The notes below the pieces were generated by a model, which worked only from the letters and a program-made list of their open reading frames with translations, had not been told where the DNA came from and made no database searches. A program made the translations under genes and the position numbers. From contig NZ_JAPUDY010000058.1 of the NCBI RefSeq assembly GCF_027492855.1, positions 1 through 64,000 of the forward strand: a stretch of DNA of 64,000 bases, given 5' to 3'. Positions within the stretch are counted from its first letter, which is position 1; every line of letters starts with the position of its first letter. This document shows, piece after piece, positions 17,037-26,041 of this stretch. The stretch comes from Acidovorax sp. (lineage in GTDB: Bacteria; Pseudomonadota; Gammaproteobacteria; Burkholderiales; Burkholderiaceae_C).

Positions 17037-17855
17037 ATGCCCAGCCATCCGACCCCGATCCGTTTCAATCGTCTGCTGCTCACCGGCGCTGCCGGTGGTT
17101 TGGGGCGGGAGCTGCGTGCTCGCTTGAAGGCCTACTGCACCACCCTGCGCCTGTCTGACATCGCCGACTTGGGTGCCGAGGCCGCAGGCGAGGAGGTGCG
17201 CCACGCCCAGTTGGAAGACGCTGCCGCCATCCACGGCCTGCTGGTTGGTGTGGACGCCGTGGTGCACCTGGGCGGTGTCTCCACTGAGCAGCCCTGGGAC
17301 GCCATCCTGCCGGCCAACATCATCGGCGTGTACAACCTGTACGAGGCTGCGCGCAAGCAGGGCGTGCGGCGCGTGGTGTTCGCCAGCAGCAACCATGTCA
17401 CGGGCTTCTACCGGCAGGATGAAGTCGTTGGCCTCAAGGACCCCGTCCGGCCCGACGGCCTGTACGGCGTTTCCAAGGCCTTCGGCGAAGATCTCTCGCG
17501 CTTTTACTTCGATCGCTACGGCATCGAGACCGTGTGCCTGCGCATCGGATCCTCCTTTCCCGAGCCGCGCAACCGCCGCATGCTGGCCACCTGGATGAGC
17601 TACGACGATCTGGAGCGCCTGGTGGTTGCCAGCCTCACTGCGCCGGTGGTGGGCCACAGCATCATCTACGGCATGGGCGACAACACGACCACTTGGTGGG
17701 ACAACACGCTGGCCCGCCACATCGGCTACCGCCCACAGGACAGCTCGGAACAATTTCGCGCCAAGGTGGAGGCGGCCGACCCCGCGCCCGATATGGCCGA
17801 CCCCGCCGTGATCTACCAAGGCGGTCCCTTCGTGCGCACGGGGCCCTTCGAGTGA
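17037..17855 (+). CDS. udh: Uronate dehydrogenase
   Basis: The 272-residue SDR-fold enzyme oxidises D-galacturonate or D-glucuronate with NAD+ to the aldarolactone. It shows the nucleotide-binding motif TGAAGGLGREL (16-26), VVHLGGVS (75-82), ASSNHVTG (116-123) and the catalytic YGVSK (Y143, K147). The pattern RPDGLYGVSKAFGEDL, followed by RIGSSFPEPRNRRM, is characteristic of bacterial Udh. The start MPSHPTPIRFNRLL is chosen because the further-upstream ATG would put coding sequence into the operator region. The gene overlaps the lactonase gene by four bases. Confidence 0.9.
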   Translation: MPSHPTPIRFNRLLLTGAAGGLGRELRARLKAYCTTLRLSDIADLGAEAAGEEVRHAQLEDAAAIHGLLVGVDAVVHLGGVSTEQPWDAILPANIIGVYNLYEAARKQGVRRVVFASSNHVTGFYRQDEVVGLKDPVRPDGLYGVSKAFGEDLSRFYFDRYGIETVCLRIGSSFPEPRNRRMLATWMSYDDLERLVVASLTAPVVGHSIIYGMGDNTTTWWDNTLARHIGYRPQDSSEQFRAKVEAADPAPDMADPAVIYQGGPFVRTGPFE

Positions 17856-18748
17856 GCGACGGCGCCGTGGATCTGCTGTTGCCCGACCACCGCGATCAGG
17901 TGGGCGAAAGCCCGCTGTGGAGCCCTGCCGAGCAAGCCCTGTACTGGGTGGACATCGAAGGCCGCGCCCTGCGCCGTCTGCGCTGGACCGACCGGCAACT
18001 CACGAGCTGGGCTACGCCCGAGCGGCTGGCCTGCATCGGGCTGCATGCCGGTGGCGGGCTCATCGCTGGCATGGACAGTGGCCTTTTTCACCTGCACCCG
18101 GCCGACGACGGCACACTGGCCAGCACGCTCATATCGGCCGTGCGGCACCCTGAGGAGGGCATGCGCTTCAACGACGGGCGCTGCGATCGCCGAGGGCGCT
18201 TCTGGGCCGGCACCATGGTGCGCGACATGGCGCTCGCCCAGCCAGCGGGCGGCCTGTACCGGCAGGACGCGCGCGGCCTTTCCGTGCCCCAGGTCGAAGG
18301 CCTGGTAACGCAGAACGGTCTGGCCTTCAGCTCCGACGGCACCACTATGTACCTGAGCGATAGTCACCCGAGCGTGCAGAAGATCTGGTCACTGGACCTG
18401 CACGACGACGGCAGCCTGGGCTCACGCCGGCTGTTCGTAGACATGCGCGAGCTGCCCGGCCGGCCCGATGGCGCCGCCATCGACACCGACGGCTGCTACT
18501 GGGTCTGCGGCAATGACGCTGGCTTGGTGCACCGCTTCTCGCCCGAAGGCGTACTCGACCGCTCGCTCACCGTGCCGGTCAGCAAGCCTTCGATGTGCAG
18601 CTTCGGCGGGCCCGACCTCAGCCTGCTGTTCATCACTTCCATCCGCCCCGGCCAGCCGCAGGGCAATGACATAGCGCATGGCGGCGCGGTCTTCGTGACC
18701 CGCCCTGGCGCACAGGGGCTCGCAGAGGTCCCGTACCGGCCCGCCTGA
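17852..18748 (+). CDS. SMP-30/gluconolactonase-family aldarolactonase
   Basis: The 298-residue six-bladed propeller hydrolase of the SMP-30/LRE family probably opens the galactaro- or glucarolactone made by uronate dehydrogenase. Typical metal-site segments are visible: GESPLWSP (E19), [32 protein letters not shown] and [14 protein letters not shown]. The GTG start at 17852 overlaps the udh stop (GTGA); upstream extension of the frame is antisense to nothing but overlaps udh entirely and is rejected. Substrate choice is inferred from context. Confidence 0.85.
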   Translation: MSDGAVDLLLPDHRDQVGESPLWSPAEQALYWVDIEGRALRRLRWTDRQLTSWATPERLACIGLHAGGGLIAGMDSGLFHLHPADDGTLASTLISAVRHPEEGMRFNDGRCDRRGRFWAGTMVRDMALAQPAGGLYRQDARGLSVPQVEGLVTQNGLAFSSDGTTMYLSDSHPSVQKIWSLDLHDDGSLGSRRLFVDMRELPGRPDGAAIDTDGCYWVCGNDAGLVHRFSPEGVLDRSLTVPVSKPSMCSFGGPDLSLLFITSIRPGQPQGNDIAHGGAVFVTRPGAQGLAEVPYRPA

Positions 18749-18791
18749 GTGCGACGCCCCACCCTCCATTCAACCCAGGAGACAAAGCACC

Positions 18792-19769
18792 ATGAACGTT
18801 CCACACCTCTTTGGCCGCGTGGCAATCGCTGCCAGCGTACTGTTTAGCAGTCTGGCCGCACAGGCCACCGAGTTCCGCTCGTCCGATATCCATCCCGAGG
18901 ACTACCCCACAGTGCTGGCCGTGCGTCACATGGGCGAGACGCTGTCCAAGGCCACGGGTGGAAAGCACAGCATCAAGGTCTATGCCAAGGGCTCCCTGGG
19001 CATCGAGAAGGACACCATCGAACAGACCAAACTGGGCGCCATTGCCATGACGCGTGTCAACGTTGCGCCCATGAACAACATCTGCCCCGCCACCATGGTG
19101 CCTACCATGCCCTTCCTGTTCCGCGACAAGGAACATATGCGCAAGGTGCTGGACGGCGCCATCGGCGACGAGATCCTGAAGGATTGCGAATCGCAAGGTT
19201 TCGTGGGCCTGGCTTTCTACGACAGTGGCGCACGCTCGATCTACACCGTCAAGAAGCCCGTCAAGACACTGACCGATGTCAAGGGTATGAAGGTGCGCGT
19301 GCAGCAGAGCGACCTGTGGGTGTCGCTGCTCGAAGCCATGGGTGCTAACGCCACCCCGATGCCCTTTGGTGAGGTTTACACAGCGCTCAAGACCGGCTTG
19401 GTAGATGCCGCCGAAAACAACTATCCCAGCTACGAGAGCTCACGCCATTTTGAAGTTGCCAAGTACTTCAACAAAACCGAGCATTCGATGGCGCCCGAGA
19501 TCCTGATGTTCTCCAAGCGCGTATGGGACACCCTGAGCGCCGACGAGCAAAAGGCCATCCGTGCTGCAGCCAAGGAGTCGGTGGGTTTCATGCGCAAGAT
19601 CTGGGACGAGCGTGAAGAAAAATCCTTGGCCACCGTGAAGGCTGCCGGTGCACAGATCGTGGAGGTCGACAAGGTCGCGTTCAAGGCCGCCATGAAGCCC
19701 GTGTATGAAAAGTTCTTGAAAGACCCCAAGCTGCAAGACATGGTCAAGCGGATTGACGCGGTGAAGTAA
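18792..19769 (+). CDS. TRAP transporter solute-binding protein (DctP family), probably for uronates or aldarates
   Basis: The 325-residue periplasmic protein has a signal peptide ([20 protein letters not shown], cleavage likely after AQA). DctP-family features include the [20 protein letters not shown] stretch, the carboxylate-binding Arg region [40 protein letters not shown] and [32 protein letters not shown] precedes the ATG. The two membrane subunits follow directly. Its place in the hexuronate operon suggests galacturonate, glucuronate or an aldarate as ligand; this is inference. Confidence 0.9.
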   Translation: MNVPHLFGRVAIAASVLFSSLAAQATEFRSSDIHPEDYPTVLAVRHMGETLSKATGGKHSIKVYAKGSLGIEKDTIEQTKLGAIAMTRVNVAPMNNICPATMVPTMPFLFRDKEHMRKVLDGAIGDEILKDCESQGFVGLAFYDSGARSIYTVKKPVKTLTDVKGMKVRVQQSDLWVSLLEAMGANATPMPFGEVYTALKTGLVDAAENNYPSYESSRHFEVAKYFNKTEHSMAPEILMFSKRVWDTLSADEQKAIRAAAKESVGFMRKIWDEREEKSLATVKAAGAQIVEVDKVAFKAAMKPVYEKFLKDPKLQDMVKRIDAVK

Positions 19770-19841
19770 TAAGAACGATGTTCCCAGGGGTAGGCACCAC
19801 ACAGGACGTAGCCCGCCGTCTTCCCATCTCCTGTTTTTTGA

Positions 19842-20339
19842 ATGTCCACTATGTATACGCGACTCTGCGCTTTCATTGCGCGCTCCTGCCTGCAACTTGG
19901 GGTAGGGGGGCTCGTTTTGCTGGTTTGCGCGGTGCTCTACCAGGTCATCGGTCGCTACGTGTTTAACGACACGCCGACTTGGGCTGAGAGCGGCGCCGTG
20001 CTGCTTGTGCTCTACGTGACGATGTTGGGCATGGCGGTGGGGGTGCGTGACGCAGGCCACATCGGACTCGAATCTTTCCTGGTGTTGGCGCCCGACTGGC
20101 TGCGCGTCAAGCTCGAACTGCTGATTCATGCGCTGGTGCTGTTGTTCGGCATTGTCATGGCCTGGAACTGCGGCGTCCTGGCCGAATCGGTCGCGCCTTA
20201 CAAGATCCCTACGCTCGGTATCTCCGAAGCCTTCAAGTACGTTCCGCCTGCGATGGCTGGAGTGCTGGTGGCCATGTTCTCACTGGAGCACATCATCGCC
20301 ATCCTGCGCGGCGTTGAGGTCGAACCGGCCTGGCATTGA
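19842..20339 (+). CDS. TRAP transporter small permease (DctQ family)
   Basis: The 165-residue protein has four predicted membrane helices (GVGGLVLLVCAVLYQVIGRY, VLLVLYVTMLGMAVGV, LLIHALVLLFGIVMAW, PPAMAGVLVAMFSLEH) and the family motif RYVFNDTPTWAES. Starts at 19842 or 19851 are both possible. It works with the large permease and the DctP protein as a sodium-driven importer. Confidence 0.9.
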   Translation: MSTMYTRLCAFIARSCLQLGVGGLVLLVCAVLYQVIGRYVFNDTPTWAESGAVLLVLYVTMLGMAVGVRDAGHIGLESFLVLAPDWLRVKLELLIHALVLLFGIVMAWNCGVLAESVAPYKIPTLGISEAFKYVPPAMAGVLVAMFSLEHIIAILRGVEVEPAWH

Positions 20340-20397
20340 GCGTTTCCGTGCCTGCCTGACTTCCCCACCCTAACGTCCTCACAAAGATTCCACCATC

Positions 20398-21690
20398 ATG
20401 GCGTTGACCATCCTCTGCGTGACCTTCACGCTTTTGCTGCTGCTGGGCGTACCCGTGGCCTTTTCGATCGGTCTGTCGTCGCTGGCCACCATCCTCTACG
20501 AAGGTCTGCCGCTGGCCGTGGGCTTCCAGCAGATGATTTCGGGCATGAACCCGTTCTCGTTCTTGGCGATTCCGTTCTTCATCTTTGCGGGGGAAATCAT
20601 GATGTACGGCGGCATCGCCGACCGCATCGTGGTCTTCGCCAAGAGTGTGGCTGGCCACGTGCGTGGCGGCCTTGGCATGAGCAACGTGCTCGCCTGCACT
20701 CTGTTCGGCGGCGTCTCGGGATCGCCCGTGGCCGACGTGTCTGCCATGGGCGCTGTGCTCATCCCGCAGATGAAGAAAGAGGGCTACCATGCGGACTACG
20801 CAGTGAACGTGACGACCCACGCCTCGCTGGTTGGTGCGCTCATGCCCACTTCGCACAACCTCATCATCTTTACGCTGGCCGCCGGCGGCAAGGTGAGCAT
20901 CGCGGCGTTGATCCTCGCCGGCATCGTGCCCGCGCTGCTGCTCACGGTGTGTAACCTACTGGCTGCCTACCTGGTGGCTGTCAAACGCGGCTACCCCGCG
21001 GGCACCTTCCCCGGCTGGGAGATCGTGTGGATCTCATTTCGGGCATCGGTCCCCGGCCTGGCCGTGGTGGTCATCATCATTGCAGGCATTCTTTCGGGGG
21101 CCTTCACGGCCACAGAGTCAGCCTCAGTGGCGGTGGTCTGGGCGTTGTTGCTCTCGGTCTTCGTCTACAAGAAGCTCACGCGCGAGCAGTTCCTCAAGGC
21201 CGCGTCCAAGGCCGTCAAGACCACGGGTACCGTACTGTTGCTGATCGGCATCTCGTCCATGTTTGGCTACCTCATCGGGCTGTACGGCGTGGCAGAACTG
21301 ACCGGCGAAACCCTCAAGTCCATGAGCACCTCGCCTTGGGTCATCTTCCTGTGTGTGAACATCATCCTATTCATCCTGGGCACGTTCCTCGACATGGCGG
21401 CCACCATCCTGATCTGCACGCCGATCTTCCTGCCCATCTGTCAGCAGTTCGGTATGAGCACTGAGCAATTCGGCATTGTGATTCTGATCAACTGCGCGCT
21501 GGGCCTGAACACGCCGCCCGTTGGCACTACACAGTTCATCGGCTGCACCATTGGCGGTATCTCCGTCGGCGAGGTAATGAAGACCATCTGGCCGTTTTAC
21601 AGCGCGCTCATAGTGGCGCTGATGCTTGTGACCTACGTGCCGCAGTTCTCCATGTGGCTGCCCGACCTGGTACTTAGGTCTGGTGGATGA
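20398..21690 (+). CDS. TRAP transporter large permease (DctM family)
   Basis: The 430-residue polytopic inner-membrane protein is of normal DctM length. It shows the family segments [76 protein letters not shown] and [11 protein letters not shown]. It is the transport channel of the TRAP system. Its stop overlaps the start of the galactarate dehydratase frame (ATGA at 21687), so uptake and catabolism are translationally linked. Confidence 0.93.
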   Translation: MALTILCVTFTLLLLLGVPVAFSIGLSSLATILYEGLPLAVGFQQMISGMNPFSFLAIPFFIFAGEIMMYGGIADRIVVFAKSVAGHVRGGLGMSNVLACTLFGGVSGSPVADVSAMGAVLIPQMKKEGYHADYAVNVTTHASLVGALMPTSHNLIIFTLAAGGKVSIAALILAGIVPALLLTVCNLLAAYLVAVKRGYPAGTFPGWEIVWISFRASVPGLAVVVIIIAGILSGAFTATESASVAVVWALLLSVFVYKKLTREQFLKAASKAVKTTGTVLLLIGISSMFGYLIGLYGVAELTGETLKSMSTSPWVIFLCVNIILFILGTFLDMAATILICTPIFLPICQQFGMSTEQFGIVILINCALGLNTPPVGTTQFIGCTIGGISVGEVMKTIWPFYSALIVALMLVTYVPQFSMWLPDLVLRSGG

Positions 21691-23309
21691 TCATGCGGTG
21701 CAACACCCGAAGTGAAAATGAAGTGAACGACCCGATGCGAGAACCTCTCACCATCCGCATGCATGTGCAGGACAACGTCGCCATTGTTGCCAACGACGGC
21801 GGCTTGACGGTTGGCACGGTGCTACCCGAAGGCGTGCCGGGCGCGGGCGTCACCTTGCGCGACAAGGTGCCCCAGGGCCACAAGGTTGCACTGCAAGACA
21901 TCGCCGAGGGCGGCGTGGTGCGCCGCTACAACGTGCCCATCGGCTACGCGCTGAAAGACATACCGGCAGGCAGTTGGGTGCACGAACGCCTGCTGCAAAT
22001 ACCCTCAGCCCGCGCGCTGGAGGGCTTGCCCATGGCAACCGTCAAGCCGCCCGTGCTGGAGCCGCTCACGGGCTACACCTTCGAGGGCTACCGCAATGCC
22101 GACGGCTCGGTGGGCACGCGCAACATCCTGGCTATCACCACCACCGTGCAATGTGTGGCGGGTGTGGTGGCCCTGGCGGTGCGCCGCATCAAGGCTGAGC
22201 TGCTGCCCCTGTACCAGCAGGTGGACGACGTGATCGGCCTGGAGCACACCTATGGCTGCGGCGTGGCCATTGATGCGCCTGGCGCCATCATTCCCATCCG
22301 CACCCTGCGCAACATCAGCCTCAACCCCAACTTTGGTGGCGAGGTGATGGTGGTGAGCCTGGGCTGTGAAAAACTGCAGCCCGACCGCTTGTTGCCGCCG
22401 GACAGCTTCCCAATCACCGACGAGCGCGACGCAGCGCTTGGCCCCGAGACGGTGTGCCTGCAGGCCGACCACCATGTGGGCTTCATGTCCATGCTGGATG
22501 ACATCGTACAAAGCGCTCGCCCACATTTGGAGCGCCTGAACGCCCGCCGCCGTGAGACCTTGCCTGCCAGCGAGCTGGTGTTGGGCGTGCAGTGTGGCGG
22601 CAGCGATGCTTTCTCGGGTGTCACGGCCAACCCGGCCGTGGGTTTTTGCGCCGACCTGCTGGTGCGTGCGGGCGCCACGGTGATGTTCAGCGAGAACACC
22701 GAGGTGCGCGATGCGGTCGAGCAGCTCACCAGCCGCGCCGCCACGTCCGAAGTGGCAGAGTCAATAGTGCGTGAACTGGGCTGGTACGACCAGTATCTCG
22801 ACCGGGGCCGCGTGGACCGGGCCGCCAACACCACACCGGGCAACAAGGCCGGGGGGTTGTCCAACATCGCCGAGAAGGCCATGGGATCCATCATCAAGAG
22901 CGGCACCGCGCCCATCTCGCATGTGCTGGCACCGGGTGAGAAGCTGCGCCCCGATCAGCGCGGCCTGGTCTATGCCGCCACGCCCGCCAGCGACTTCATC
23001 TGCGGCACATTGCAACTGGCCGCTGGCATGAACCTGCATGTGTTCACCACCGGCCGGGGCACGCCCTACGGCCTGGCCGAATGCCCCGTGGTCAAGGTCG
23101 CCACGCGCAGTGACCTGGCCCGCCGTTGGCATGACCTGATGGACATCAACGCTGGCAAAATCGCCGACGGCGAAGCCAGCATTGAGCAATTGGGCTGGGA
23201 GATGTTCCACCTGCTGCTCGACGTGGCCAGCGGCCGCAAGAAGACCTGGGCCGAGCACTGGAAGCTGCACAACGCGTTGGTGTTGTTCAACCCCGCGCCG
23301 GTGACCTGA
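21687..23309 (+). CDS. garD: Galactarate dehydratase
   Basis: The enzyme dehydrates galactarate to 5-dehydro-4-deoxy-glucarate. The full frame is 540 residues. It is close to GarD along its length: [107 protein letters not shown] and the terminus LFNPAPVT. The coupled start at 21687 gives [16 protein letters not shown]; the ATG at 21735 ([14 protein letters not shown]) fits the family N-terminus better. Conserved Cys and His residues suit a metal-dependent UxaA-type dehydratase. The next enzyme (KdgD) and a glucarate dehydratase are not in the window. Confidence 0.92.
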   Translation: MIMRCNTRSENEVNDPMREPLTIRMHVQDNVAIVANDGGLTVGTVLPEGVPGAGVTLRDKVPQGHKVALQDIAEGGVVRRYNVPIGYALKDIPAGSWVHERLLQIPSARALEGLPMATVKPPVLEPLTGYTFEGYRNADGSVGTRNILAITTTVQCVAGVVALAVRRIKAELLPLYQQVDDVIGLEHTYGCGVAIDAPGAIIPIRTLRNISLNPNFGGEVMVVSLGCEKLQPDRLLPPDSFPITDERDAALGPETVCLQADHHVGFMSMLDDIVQSARPHLERLNARRRETLPASELVLGVQCGGSDAFSGVTANPAVGFCADLLVRAGATVMFSENTEVRDAVEQLTSRAATSEVAESIVRELGWYDQYLDRGRVDRAANTTPGNKAGGLSNIAEKAMGSIIKSGTAPISHVLAPGEKLRPDQRGLVYAATPASDFICGTLQLAAGMNLHVFTTGRGTPYGLAECPVVKVATRSDLARRWHDLMDINAGKIADGEASIEQLGWEMFHLLLDVASGRKKTWAEHWKLHNALVLFNPAPVT

Positions 23310-23383
23310 AGCGCGCTGGCCGGAGGGCTGGCGCACCCGCTTTACCGGTCTGTCGCCGTACCAGCATTCAACGGAGGTGACCC

Positions 23384-24373
23384 ATGGATATATCCCACGC
23401 ACCGAGCACCGATTGGAAAGAAGTTGTCGCCCCCGACGAAGCACAGCGTTTTGCCGGGTATGCACGCCAGTTTGCCGAACTCCAAGCGCGCAAGTCGCAG
23501 ATCTATGGCAAGGGAAGGGCCTTGCATCGCAAGCAACTCACCGCCGCACGCGGCCAGTTGCAGGTGCTGAAGGGCCTGCCTGCGTTTGCGGCCCACGGGC
23601 TGTTTGCACGGCCGGGGCAGCACGATGTGCTGGTCCGCCTGAGTAACGGAGGCATGGACGACGCCCCTGACCGCAAACCCGACATCCGGGGCTTTTCCTT
23701 CAGTGTTCTGGGTGTGCAGGGCGACTCTGCTTTGGGCAACGGGCCCGCCAAGAGCCAGGATTTCGCGCTCATCAACCAGGAGAAATTTGCTTTCCCGCAG
23801 AGCGCCGAGTTCGTGGACTTTGTCGTGGCGGCGTCGCATGGCAGCGGCGCGCTGCTCAAGCTCCTGGTTCAGCGCCACGGGGTGGTGGGCGCTCTCAAGC
23901 AGATCGGCAAGGCGGCGAAGACTTTCAGCCGGCCTTTTGGTGGCTTTGCAGCCTACGCCATGCACAGCGCAGCGCCCATTGCGTGTGGGCCCTATGCGGT
24001 GCGGGTGCGCCTGGCACCCCATGCATCCAACGGCGCGCCAGTGGCCCAGGCGCAGGACGATTGGGGCGCAGAGTTCTCGGGCCGTCTGCGCCAGAACGAC
24101 CTGCAGTGGGATCTGCAGTTGCAGCCCTTTGTGGACGAAGCCACCACCCCCATCGAAGACGCCAGTGTGGATTGGCCCACGCCCTACACCACCGTGGCGC
24201 GGCTGACCTTGCCTGTGCAAGACACTGCAGCCGACCCGGCGCTGGCTGCACGGGTAGAGGCCGCTGTGTTCGATCCCTGGCAGGCGCTGGCGGCGCACCG
24301 CCCGCTGGGCGATGTGATGCGCGCCCGCAAGGTGGTGTATTTTGAAAGCCAGCAGGGGCGCGGAGCGGCGTAG
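23384..24373 (+). CDS. Catalase-like haem protein (SrpA/AOS-type clade)
   Basis: The 329-residue protein is much shorter than a classical catalase. It keeps the fold markers VRLSNGGMDDAPDRKPDIRG (about 84-103), with FSFSVLGV following, and near the C-terminus the proximal haem signature R-x-x-x-Y as RKVVY (R315, Y319). A candidate distal His sits in GRALHRKQ (about residue 48). Family members include periplasmic or cytoplasmic peroxidases with weak catalase activity and lipoxygenase-linked enzymes. It has no signal peptide. A strong ribosome site (GGAGGTGACCC) precedes the ATG. It follows garD by 74 bp but has no obvious link to uronate metabolism. Confidence 0.78.
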   Translation: MDISHAPSTDWKEVVAPDEAQRFAGYARQFAELQARKSQIYGKGRALHRKQLTAARGQLQVLKGLPAFAAHGLFARPGQHDVLVRLSNGGMDDAPDRKPDIRGFSFSVLGVQGDSALGNGPAKSQDFALINQEKFAFPQSAEFVDFVVAASHGSGALLKLLVQRHGVVGALKQIGKAAKTFSRPFGGFAAYAMHSAAPIACGPYAVRVRLAPHASNGAPVAQAQDDWGAEFSGRLRQNDLQWDLQLQPFVDEATTPIEDASVDWPTPYTTVARLTLPVQDTAADPALAARVEAAVFDPWQALAAHRPLGDVMRARKVVYFESQQGRGAA

Positions 24374-24424
24374 CCCAGTGCCTCTTTTACCTGGGGAACT
24401 GCCCCTCGCGTCCCAATTGCGCAC

Positions 24425-24441
24425 CTAAGTTTCGTCTAAGT
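24425..24441 (+). promoter_or_regulatory. Direct repeat upstream of the Do protease, possible OmpR-family site
   Basis: CTAAGT (24425-24430), TTCGT, then CTAAGT (24436-24441): two identical hexamers with an 11 bp period, the usual geometry for OmpR-class response regulators. It lies about 55 bp upstream of the start codon. An OmpR-class regulator is encoded at 27480-28139; any link is speculative. Confidence 0.4.
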
Positions 24442-24454
24442 GTTGGCGCCCACA

Positions 24455-24486
24455 CTGCTTTCCATCATCCACTGACTGGAAAGCAG
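24455..24486 (+). promoter_or_regulatory. Perfect 9 bp hairpin covering the ribosome-binding region of the Do protease
   Basis: CTGCTTTCC (24455-24463) pairs perfectly with GGAAAGCAG (24478-24486) across a 14-base loop. The right arm holds the only purine-rich ribosome-binding candidate (GGAAAG) before the ATG at 24493. An RNA thermometer or other translational switch is possible. Confidence 0.5.
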
Positions 24487-24492
24487 AACCTC

Positions 24493-26007
24493 ATGAACAC
24501 ACTCACATCCACCCCCCGCCGCTTGATCCTGGCCCTGGTGGCCGCAGGGGCCGTGGGCGCTACGGGCGCCGGTCTGATTGCCGGGCACCCGGCACTGGCG
24601 TCTGCGTCTTCTACCCCCGTCGCAACGCAGGCAGCCATGGCCCCGGCCGCCGCGCTGCCCAGCTTTGCGCAGATCACTGCGCAGAACGGCGCGGCCGTGG
24701 TCAACATCAGCGTCACGGGCAGCAGCAAGACAGCCATGGCTGGTGACGACGAGGACGGTGAGGGACAGCCCGCCACCCGCCAGCGCCGGGGCCCGCAAAT
24801 GGACCCGAGCGACCCGTTCTACGAATTTTTCCGCCAATTCGGAATCCCCGGCGCGGGCGTGCAGGGCCAGCCCAACGTGCCGACGCACGGCCAGGGCTCC
24901 GGCTTCATCGTGAGCGCGGACGGCCTGGTGCTGACCAACGCCCATGTGGTCAAGGGCGCGAGCGATGTCACTGTCAAGCTCACCGACCGGCGCGAGTTCC
25001 GCGCCAAGGTGCTGGGCTCCGACCCCAAGACCGACGTGGCCGTGCTCAAGATCGACGCCAAGGACTTGCCCACCGTGCGTTTGGGCAGCACACGTGACCT
25101 GCAGGTGGGCGAGTGGGTGCTGGCCATCGGTTCGCCCTTTGGCTTTGAAAACAGCGTGACGGCCGGTGTGGTCAGCGCCAAGGGCCGCTCGTTGCCCGAC
25201 GACAGCCTGGTTCCCTTCATCCAGACCGACGTGGCCGTGAACCCCGGCAATTCGGGCGGGCCGCTGTTCAATGCCCGTGGCGAGGTGGTGGGCATCAACT
25301 CGCAGATCTACAGCCGTTCGGGCGGCTACCAGGGCGTGTCGTTTGCTATCCCCATTGAACTGGCCGCCAAGATCAAGGACCAGATTGTGGCCACGGGCAC
25401 GGTGCGGCATGCACAACTGGGCGTGGCTGTGCAAGAGGTCAACCAGGCCTTTGCCGAGTCGTTCAAGCTCGACAAGCCCGAAGGCGCGCTGGTAGCCAGC
25501 GTTACCAAGGGCAGTCCTGCCGAAAAAGCGGGCCTGCAGCCCGGCGACGTGATCCGCCAGGTGGATGGTCAGCCCATCGTCGCGTCTGGCGATCTGCCCG
25601 CCTGGGTGGGCCAGGCTCTGCCGGGGCAGCAGGCTCGCCTGTCGGTGTGGCGCCAGGGCAAGCCTCTGGAGTTGACCGCCACCCTGGGCGATGCCAGCGA
25701 CAAGGCCACCAAACAGGCCCGCAATGACGATGCCGTGGGCAAGGGGCAGCTGGGCCTGTCACTGCGGCCGCTGGAGCCTCAGGAGCGTCGCGACGCAGGT
25801 GTGAGCGAAGGCCTGGTGATCGAGCAGGCGCGCGGCCCCGCCGCAGCGGCTGGCGTGCAGCCAGGCGATGTGCTGCTGGCCATCAACGGAGCCCCTGCCA
25901 AGGACATCGAGCAGGTGCGCTCAGCCATGGCCAAGGCGGGCAAATCGGTGGCGCTGCTTATCGAGCGCAATGGCGACAAGATCTTTGTGCCGGTGCGCCT
26001 GGGTTGA
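24493..26007 (+). CDS. Do/DegP-family periplasmic serine protease with two PDZ domains
   Basis: The 504-residue envelope protease and chaperone has an N-terminal signal or anchor helix (about 10-31). The trypsin-like domain shows the triad His151 (TNAHVVKGA), Asp181 (KTDVAVLKID) and Ser254 (NPGNSGGPLF). PDZ1 follows near 295-395 (LGVAVQEVNQAFAESF, then SPAEKAGLQPGDVIRQVDG) and PDZ2 near 415-500 (PAAAAGVQPGDVLLAINGAP). Length and layout fit DegP/DegQ/MucD. It would degrade or refold misfolded periplasmic proteins. The 5' region has a direct repeat and a hairpin that hides the ribosome site. A hairpin after the stop separates it from the convergent ABC binding-protein gene. Confidence 0.93.
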   Translation: MNTLTSTPRRLILALVAAGAVGATGAGLIAGHPALASASSTPVATQAAMAPAAALPSFAQITAQNGAAVVNISVTGSSKTAMAGDDEDGEGQPATRQRRGPQMDPSDPFYEFFRQFGIPGAGVQGQPNVPTHGQGSGFIVSADGLVLTNAHVVKGASDVTVKLTDRREFRAKVLGSDPKTDVAVLKIDAKDLPTVRLGSTRDLQVGEWVLAIGSPFGFENSVTAGVVSAKGRSLPDDSLVPFIQTDVAVNPGNSGGPLFNARGEVVGINSQIYSRSGGYQGVSFAIPIELAAKIKDQIVATGTVRHAQLGVAVQEVNQAFAESFKLDKPEGALVASVTKGSPAEKAGLQPGDVIRQVDGQPIVASGDLPAWVGQALPGQQARLSVWRQGKPLELTATLGDASDKATKQARNDDAVGKGQLGLSLRPLEPQERRDAGVSEGLVIEQARGPAAAAGVQPGDVLLAINGAPAKDIEQVRSAMAKAGKSVALLIERNGDKIFVPVRLG

Positions 26008-26011
26008 GTGA

Positions 26012-26041
26012 GATGGTGGGGCCGAGCGGGCGCCCACCATC
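26012..26041. terminator. Hairpin between convergent genes
   Basis: GATGGTGGG (26012-26020) and CCCACCATC (26033-26041) form a perfect 9 bp stem with a 12-base loop, directly after the protease stop and touching the stop codon of the opposing gene. There is no clear T-run on either strand, so intrinsic termination is likely but not certain. Confidence 0.5.
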
